From Reyranella sp. (GTDB lineage: Bacteria > Pseudomonadota > Alphaproteobacteria > Reyranellales > Reyranellaceae): DNA of 64,000 nucleotides. The translations under genes and the position numbers were made by a program. The notes beneath the pieces were generated by a model. The model saw only the letters and a program-made list of their open reading frames with translations, was not told the DNA's origin and did not search any database. The stretch lies in the NCBI GenBank assembly GCA_019750135.1, contig JAIEOV010000045.1, positions 1 to 64,000 of the forward strand, given 5' to 3'. This document shows positions 58,792 through 64,000 of the stretch, piece after piece (the first letter of the stretch is position 1; the number at the start of each line of letters is the position of its first letter).

Positions 58792-60702
58792 TCACGCCGC
58801 TTCGTAGGCTTCCTGCGCCACCAGCCATTCGTGCTCGGCGTGGGCGATCTCGCGCTCCAGCCGGACCTTTTCCTTCTGTAGGTCGGCGACGTTGATCCCG
58901 GGATCGCTGTAGGTCTCGGGCGCCGCCAGCTTGGCCTCGATGTCGCTGCGCTGCTTGTTGAGCTTGGCGATGCCCTTCTCCAGCGTCTCCAGCGCCTTCT
59001 TGAGCGGCGCGCGCTTGGCCCGCGACTCGGCGGACTGCTTGCGCTGTTCCTTCTTGGCTGGCTCAGGCGCGGGCGGCGGCGCCGTCGCGGCCGCCTCGCG
59101 CTCGCGCTTGCCGGCCTTGCCGCTCTTGCCGCCATTGCGCTCGCGCAACAGCCTGGCCTGGTAATCGTCGATGTCGCCGTCGAATGGCGTCACCTTGCCG
59201 TCGGCCACGACCCAAAGCTGGTCAGCCACCAGTTTCACCAGATGCGTGTCGTGGCTCACCAGGACGACGGCGCCGTCGAAGTCGTTGATGGCGTCGACCA
59301 GCGAGGCGCGCGCATCCATGTCGAGATGGTTGGTCGGCTCGTCGAGCAGCAGCAGATGAGGGGCGTTGCGCGTGGCCAGCGACAGCAGCAGCCGCGTCTT
59401 CTCACCGCCCGACAGCAGGCCGACCTTGAGGTCGGCGCGGTCGCGGCTGAAGCCGAAGCGGCCGAGCTGGGCGCGCACCTTGGTCTCGCCCGCCGTCGGC
59501 CCGAGCGCGCTCGACATGTGGTTGAAGGGCGTGGCCTCGTAGTCGAGGCTCTCCTCCTGGTCCTGCGAGAAGTAGCCGATGCGCAGCTTCGAGGAGCGCT
59601 TGATGCGGCCTTCGCGCGGCTTCAGGCGATCCGACAGGACCCGGATGAACGTCGACTTGCCGTTGCCGTTCTGGCCGAGCAGCGCGATGCGGTCGTCCAT
59701 GTCCAGCCGCAGGTCGAGCTTGCGCAGCACGGGGGGGCCGTCGCCGTAGCCGACCGTGACCTCGTCGATCGTCTCGATCGGCGAGGGCAGGTGATCGGGG
59801 GCCGGGAAGTTGAAGGCGATCCGCTCGTCGACCGGGACGGTGGCGATCGGCCCGAGCTTCTCGATCATCTTGATGCGCGACTGCGCCTGGCGCGCCTTGC
59901 TGGCCTTGGCCTTGAAGCGGTCGACGAAGGCCTGCATGTGCTTGCGCTGGGCGGCGACCTTGGCCTGCTGGGCGGCGTCGTGCTCGAGCCGCTCCGCGCG
60001 CGTGCGCTCGAAACGGTCATAGTTGCCGTTGTAGGTGACGAGCTTCTGCTGGTCGATGTGCACGATGTGGTCGCAGACGTCGTTCAAGAGGTCGCGGTCG
60101 TGGCTCACCATCAGCAGCGTATGGCGGAAGCGGCGCAGATGCTCGGTCAGCCACAGCATCGCCTCGAGGTCGAGATGGTTCGACGGCTCGTCGAGGATCA
60201 GCAGGTCGGGATTGCTGAACAGCGTGCCGGCCAGCGCCACGCGCATGCGCCAGCCGCCGGAGAATTCGCCGCAGGGCCGGGATTGGGCCGCATTGTCGAA
60301 ACCGAGGCCGTTCAGGATTGAGGCGGCCCGTGCCGGCGCCGAGGCGGCGCCGATCTCCTCGAGCCGGGCATGGATCTCCGCCAGCCGGTGGCCGTCGTGG
60401 CAGATCTCGTCCTCGGCCAGCAGGGCCGTGCGCTCGACGTCGGCCGCCAGCACGGCATCCAGCACCGTGACGTCGCCACCGGGAGGGTCCTGCGGGACCG
60501 AGCCGATGCGCATGCGGCCCGTCATGTTGATGTTGCCGCCGTCGGCCTCGAATTCGCCCTGGATCAGCTTCAGCAGCGTCGATTTGCCCGCGCCGTTGCG
60601 GCCGACCAGGCCGACCTTCCAGCCGTCGGAAATGGCCGCCGAGGCGCGGTCGAACAGGACGCGCTCGCCGTGGCGAAAGGAGAGGTCGTTGACGTGCAGC
60701 AT
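58792..60702 (-). CDS. ABC-F family ATPase
   Basis: A 636-residue soluble protein with two ABC domains: GRNGAGKST / SGGWRMR / LLILDEPSNHLD and GQNGNGKST / SGGEKTR / LLLLDEPTNHLD. The linker between them is basic and helical (HMQAFVDRFKAKASKARQAQ), and a C-terminal coiled coil follows a Lys/Ala/Pro-rich stretch, as in Uup and YheS. ABC-F proteins act on the ribosome or on DNA and have no membrane part. The start at ATG 60702 (MLHVNDLSF) was chosen over an upstream ATG. Confidence 0.94.
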   Translation of the reverse strand: MLHVNDLSFRHGERVLFDRASAAISDGWKVGLVGRNGAGKSTLLKLIQGEFEADGGNINMTGRMRIGSVPQDPPGGDVTVLDAVLAADVERTALLAEDEICHDGHRLAEIHARLEEIGAASAPARAASILNGLGFDNAAQSRPCGEFSGGWRMRVALAGTLFSNPDLLILDEPSNHLDLEAMLWLTEHLRRFRHTLLMVSHDRDLLNDVCDHIVHIDQQKLVTYNGNYDRFERTRAERLEHDAAQQAKVAAQRKHMQAFVDRFKAKASKARQAQSRIKMIEKLGPIATVPVDERIAFNFPAPDHLPSPIETIDEVTVGYGDGPPVLRKLDLRLDMDDRIALLGQNGNGKSTFIRVLSDRLKPREGRIKRSSKLRIGYFSQDQEESLDYEATPFNHMSSALGPTAGETKVRAQLGRFGFSRDRADLKVGLLSGGEKTRLLLSLATRNAPHLLLLDEPTNHLDMDARASLVDAINDFDGAVVLVSHDTHLVKLVADQLWVVADGKVTPFDGDIDDYQARLLRERNGGKSGKAGKREREAAATAPPPAPEPAKKEQRKQSAESRAKRAPLKKALETLEKGIAKLNKQRSDIEAKLAAPETYSDPGINVADLQKEKVRLEREIAHAEHEWLVAQEAYEAA

Positions 60703-60746
60703 GGGGCCGCGGCGTTTAGCACGCGGAAAGGCCCGGTCCAACCGGC

Positions 60747-60775
60747 TTGCCGGGCCAAAACCCGGCGTTTATAAG
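60747..60775 (+). promoter_or_regulatory. Sigma70-type promoter for ndk
   Basis: TTGCCG (60747-60752), 17 bases, TATAAG (60770-60775) lies 40 bases before the ndk ATG. It is the best consensus-like promoter in the window. Confidence 0.7.
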
Positions 60776-60803
60776 GCGCGCCCACGCGCTGAAAGCACAC
60801 GCT

Positions 60804-60810
60804 GAAGAGG
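60804..60810 (+). promoter_or_regulatory. Shine-Dalgarno of ndk
   Basis: GAAGAGG ends five bases before the ATG at 60816 and fixes that start over an in-frame upstream codon. Confidence 0.7.
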
Positions 60811-60815
60811 GATTC

Positions 60816-61238
<423 letters not shown>

Positions 61239-61270
61239 GCGAAATGGCCTCTCCGCTGCATCCTCATGTT

Positions 61271-61368
61271 CCTCTCCCCCTTGGGGGAGAGGCTAGGAGA
61301 GGGGGGTGATGCAGGAGAAAGCCTTCGCGTTTTACCCCCTCACCCAACCTCTTCCCCAAGGGGAGAGG
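61271..61368. repeat. REPIN-like pair of inverted palindromic elements
   Basis: CCTCTCCCCC-TT-GGGGGAGAGG (61271-61292), followed by a GGAGAGGGGGGTGA tail, is mirrored by TTACCCCCTCACCC... leading into CCTCTTCCCC-AA-GGGGAGAGG (61348-61368). The second half is an imperfect reverse complement of the first, with about 20 bases between. This arrangement, two REP sequences facing each other, is typical of REPINs mobilised by RAYT transposases; no RAYT gene is in the window. Confidence 0.75.
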
Positions 61369-61381
61369 AATATGAGAAGGG

Positions 61382-61417
61382 AAAAAAAAGCGGCCCGCTT
61401 GGGCCGCTTTCTTTTTT
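61382..61417. terminator. Bidirectional intrinsic terminator
   Basis: GCGGCCC (61390-61396), a four-base loop and GGGCCGC (61401-61407) are flanked by eight A on the left and TTTCTTTTTT on the right. It can end transcription of ndk from the left and of the small aa3-subunit gene from the right. Confidence 0.92.
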
Positions 61418-61434
61418 GTCGTATCGCCGGAGCG

Positions 61435-61638
61435 TCAGCTCATGACGGCGAAGGCCACCAGCAGGGCGAAGGTGCCGCCGATGCCCAGCAGCAGGGCGAA
61501 GATGTGGGCGTTGCCGACCAGGCCCAGCGCCATGCAGGACAGCAGGAGCACGACGAACAGGATGGTGAACAGCACCAGCTTGTTGAACGAATTGTAGGTG
61601 CTGATATGGGCGGGGTAGTCGTCCTGCGAGTCGGCCAT
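61435..61638 (-). CDS. aa3-type cytochrome c oxidase subunit IV (small)
   Basis: A 67-residue protein with a polar N-terminus (DDYPAHISTYNSF) and two hydrophobic segments (FTILFVVLLLSCMALGLV and FALLLGIGGTFALLVAF). This matches the short alphaproteobacterial aa3-oxidase subunit IV, an accessory membrane subunit of the terminal oxidase whose role is unclear. It is typically alone and away from the ctaC-D-E operon, as here. Confidence 0.85.
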   Translation of the reverse strand: MADSQDDYPAHISTYNSFNKLVLFTILFVVLLLSCMALGLVGNAHIFALLLGIGGTFALLVAFAVMS

Positions 61639-61679
61639 GGTCTCGGAATTCCTCGTTTCGGTCGGGGTCTTATAGCGAA

Positions 61680-62330
61680 CTAGGGGGCGGGCGAGAAGAG
61701 GAGGGTTGCGCCTCTGGGGACGCCCGCGACGGCGACCTGCGTGCCCGAGACCGACAGGCGGCCCTCGGCGAACCAGCGCACCACCAGCGGGTAGAGGCGG
61801 TGCTCCTGGCGCAGGATGCGTGCGGCAAGCGTATCGGCGGTATCGTCGGCCAGCACCGGCACGGCGGCCTGGGCGATCGTCGGGCCGCTATCGAGCTCCG
61901 GCGTGACGAAATGCACCGTGCAGCCGCTGATCCGCGCACCGGCGTCGATCGCCTGCTGCTGGACCCGCAGGCCGGGAAAGGCCGGAAGCAGGGAAGGATG
62001 GATGTTGATGATGCGGTCCTTCCAGTGCGTGGGAAACCACGCGCTCTGGATACGCATGAAACCGGCCAGCGCCACGAGCCCGACGCCGTGCTTCTCTAGC
62101 TCCGCCGACACGACACGGTCGAAGCTCTCGCGGTCGGGATACTCCTTGTGCGGCACCACCGCGGTGGCCACGCCGGCGCCCTGCGCGGTCTTGAGCCCGG
62201 CCGCGCTCGCGACGTTGCTCACCACGATCGCGATCTCGGCTGGATAGTCCGGCGACCGGGCCGCCTCGATCAGGGCCGCCATGTTGCTGCCGCGGCCCGA
62301 GATCAGGATACCGACCTTCAGCTTCGCCAT
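61680..62330 (-). CDS. purN: Phosphoribosylglycinamide formyltransferase
   Basis: A 216-residue PurN. VGILISGRGSNM binds the ribose phosphate, INIHPSLLPAFPG carries the catalytic Asn and His, and CTVHFVTPELDSGP the catalytic Asp. It transfers formyl from 10-formyl-tetrahydrofolate to GAR in purine synthesis. Its start overlaps the purM end by 13 bp, the normal purM-purN order. Confidence 0.97.
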   Translation of the reverse strand: MAKLKVGILISGRGSNMAALIEAARSPDYPAEIAIVVSNVASAAGLKTAQGAGVATAVVPHKEYPDRESFDRVVSAELEKHGVGLVALAGFMRIQSAWFPTHWKDRIINIHPSLLPAFPGLRVQQQAIDAGARISGCTVHFVTPELDSGPTIAQAAVPVLADDTADTLAARILRQEHRLYPLVVRWFAEGRLSVSGTQVAVAGVPRGATLLFSPAP

Positions 62331-63439
62331 AGGCTCTCGGCGTGATCGACCACGCAGTCCGCTTCGCTCTGGGGCGCGACCTCGATGCGACCCACCGTCG
62401 TCACGCTCTCGCCGGCATCGGTCAGCGCCGCGGCGACCTTGGCGGCATCGGCGGCCGCGGTGACGACGATCATGCCCAGCCCGCAATTGAAGGTCCGCAG
62501 CATGTCGTCGGTCGGCACCTGGCCCGTCTCGCGCAACCAGCGGAACACTGCCGGCACCGACCATTGGCGGGCATCGAGACGCGCGCGCATGCCGTCGGGC
62601 AGGCAGCGCGGCACGTTGCCGGGCAGTCCGCCGCCGGTGATGTGCGCCAGCCCCTTGATGGCGCCGGTGCCGCGGATCGCCGCCAGCAACGGCTTGACGT
62701 AGATGCGTGTCGGCTCGAGCAGGACCTGGCCGAGCGGCCCCGCCGCGAACGGCGCGGCGGCGTCATAACCGAGACCGCTGCGCGCCACGATGCTGCGGAC
62801 CAGCGAGTAGCCGTTGGAGTGGGCGCCGCTGGACGCGAGCCCCAGCACTACGTCACCCGGTGCGATGTCGAGACGCGGCAGTAGCTCGTCACGCTCGGCG
62901 GCGCCGACGGTGAAACCCGCCAGATCGTAGTCGCCCGCGGCATACATGCCGGGCATCTCCGCGGTCTCGCCGCCGACCAGCGCACACCCAGCCTGGCGAC
63001 AGCCCTCGGCGATGCCGGCGACCACGCGGCGACCAGCTTCGACGTCGAGCTTGCCGCTGGCGTAGTAGTCGAGGAAGAACAGCGGCTCGGCGCCCTGCAC
63101 GACGATGTCGTTGACGCACATCGCCACCAGGTCGATGCCCACGGTGTCGGGAATGCCGGCTTCGATCGCCACCTTGAGCTTGGTGCCGACGCCGTCGGTG
63201 CCCGAGACCAGGATCGGATCCTTGAACCCCGCGGCCTTGAGATCGAACAGGCCGCCGAACCCGCCCAGCCCGCCCATGACGCCGGAGCGGTTGGTGCTGC
63301 GCGCCAGCGGCTTGATGTACTCGACCAGCGCGTCGCCTGCGTCGATGTCGACGCCGGCGTCCTTGTAGGTGAGGGGTGGGCTGTTGTGGCCTTGTTTGCT
63401 CAAGCCGGGCTCATTCGCTAGACAGGTGGCCGCGAACAT
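62318..63439 (-). CDS. purM: Phosphoribosylformylglycinamidine cyclo-ligase
   Basis: A 373-residue AIR synthetase. YKDAGVDIDAGDALVEYIK, ILVSGTDGVGTKLKVA, ALVGGETAEMPGMY and HITGGGLPGNVPRCLP are the standard blocks. It closes the imidazole ring in purine synthesis. The start is not settled: ATG 63439 is about 12 residues longer than a TTG at 63403 (LSKQGHNSPPLTYKDAG), and the shorter form looks more like other PurM starts. It is divergent from the DUF2066 gene. Confidence 0.96.
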   Translation of the reverse strand: MFAATCLANEPGLSKQGHNSPPLTYKDAGVDIDAGDALVEYIKPLARSTNRSGVMGGLGGFGGLFDLKAAGFKDPILVSGTDGVGTKLKVAIEAGIPDTVGIDLVAMCVNDIVVQGAEPLFFLDYYASGKLDVEAGRRVVAGIAEGCRQAGCALVGGETAEMPGMYAAGDYDLAGFTVGAAERDELLPRLDIAPGDVVLGLASSGAHSNGYSLVRSIVARSGLGYDAAAPFAAGPLGQVLLEPTRIYVKPLLAAIRGTGAIKGLAHITGGGLPGNVPRCLPDGMRARLDARQWSVPAVFRWLRETGQVPTDDMLRTFNCGLGMIVVTAAADAAKVAAALTDAGESVTTVGRIEVAPQSEADCVVDHAESLWRS

Positions 63440-63461
63440 AGCCAAAAACCGGACCCCCGCA

Positions 63462-64000
63462 ATGCCGCCCCTCAGCTGGTTTTCCACCCGCTGGTTCTCT
63501 ACGATCCTTCTTGCCCTGCTGACGGCTTTTTCCCTGTCCGGCGGAGTGCATGCCCAAGGCAGCAACACCTACACGGTGACCGGCGTCGACGTCGACGTGA
63601 CGGCGCCCGACGCCGTGCAGGCGCGCCAGCAGGGCATCGCCGAGGCGCGGCGCAAGGCGGCCAAGATGCTGGTCGATCGCGTCGTGGCGCCGGAAGACCG
63701 CGCCCGGGTGGCGATCCCCGGTGACGCCAGCCTCGAAGGCATGGTGCGCGGCATCGAGTTCGTGCGCGAGCGCTCCGCGCCCGGCCGCTACATCGCCACG
63801 CTCAACGTCGTCTTCCAGCCCGATCCGGTGAAGGCGTGGCTCAGCCAGGCTGGGGTGAAGGTCGCCGAGACCGTGTCGCGTCCGGCGCTAGTCATTCCGC
63901 TGTGGAAAGGCCAGGCGGGCGTCGAGCCGCTGAACGATAGCAACGCTTGGCGCGAGGCCTGGCGGACGCTCGACACTTCCAACAGTGCCGTGCCGGTGAC
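63462..64000 (+). CDS. DUF2066-domain periplasmic protein (3' partial)
   Basis: The first 179 codons of a gene running off the window. MPPLSWFSTRWFSTILLALL then VHAQ is a signal peptide with cleavage likely after VHA (about residue 31). The mature part, YTVTGVDVDVTAPDAVQARQ then GIAEARRKAAKMLVDRVV, is the DUF2066 start. Family members lie beside purM and an HdaA-type gene in many alphaproteobacteria. The function is not known. It starts 22 bp from the divergent purM ATG. Confidence 0.85.
   Translation, partial: MPPLSWFSTRWFSTILLALLTAFSLSGGVHAQGSNTYTVTGVDVDVTAPDAVQARQQGIAEARRKAAKMLVDRVVAPEDRARVAIPGDASLEGMVRGIEFVRERSAPGRYIATLNVVFQPDPVKAWLSQAGVKVAETVSRPALVIPLWKGQAGVEPLNDSNAWREAWRTLDTSNSAVPV

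Overview
The window is about 64 kb of GC-rich, very compact DNA. It looks like the chromosome of an alphaproteobacterium, probably Rhodospirillales-like or a neighbouring order. The supporting signs are the right-hand housekeeping block (pepA-holC, ndk, purN-purM, a 67-residue aa3-oxidase subunit IV and a DUF2066 protein), the strong GC3 bias, many ATGA/GTGA overlaps and frequent GTG/TTG starts. The genus is inference. I see no rRNA, tRNA, CRISPR array, transposase or integrase.

Positions 1-53135 form one very large surface-glycan locus. (a) 1-7466: the beta half of a TPP-dependent 2-oxoacid dehydrogenase-like enzyme (cut by the window edge), an SDR, a cobalamin-binding-type radical SAM enzyme paired with an aldo/keto reductase, a nucleotidyltransferase-HAD phosphatase fusion of heptose type and a glycosyltransferase-like protein. 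(b) 7515-22653: three paralogues of a family I cannot name (7515, 15648, 18901) interleaved with two TylF methyltransferase/PhyH oxygenase pairs, a sugar C-methyltransferase, two tandem DegT-type PLP enzymes and another methyltransferase. One PhyH gene is broken by a single base in a run of six G. (c) 22658-30040, minus strand: a tight operon rfbF-rfbG-gtrA-rfbH-SDR-split transketolase-polyprenyl-type GT2. It should make CDP-4-keto-3,6-dideoxyglucose and, I infer, extend it with a two-carbon unit. (d) 30131-36376: an unknown polytopic membrane protein, two more PhyH-like oxygenases, a methyltransferase and an acyltransferase. (e) 36635-46523, plus strand: a second split transketolase followed by a PhyH oxygenase, a small LIC12192-like protein and a methyltransferase (a set I know as the sporadic carbohydrate cluster), then sugar-nucleotide genes including a nucleotidyltransferase-PfkB fusion with HldE domains in reversed order. 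(f) 46555-48232: a Wzm/Wzt-type ABC exporter. (g) 48555-53135: a TPR protein, a second glycosyltransferase-like protein, a NUDIX hydrolase and a nucleotide-sugar dehydrogenase.

From 53275 onward the content is mostly ordinary chromosome: pepA, holC, an FkbM methyltransferase, a cyclase-family hydrolase, an MFS transporter, an ABC-F ATPase, ndk, the aa3 subunit IV, purN, purM and the start of a DUF2066 protein. Two copies of a long palindrome (46495-46554 and 55229-55282) sit at convergent gene ends and supply the TAA stop codon of the minus-strand gene at each site.

Read together, the locus encodes synthesis of several unusual sugars (3,6-dideoxy, probably branched, amino, C-methylated, heptose-like), heavy late decoration by oxygenation, methylation and acylation, and export by an ABC transporter. 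The least explained parts are the three-member unknown family with its TylF-PhyH partners, and the two split-transketolase cassettes.
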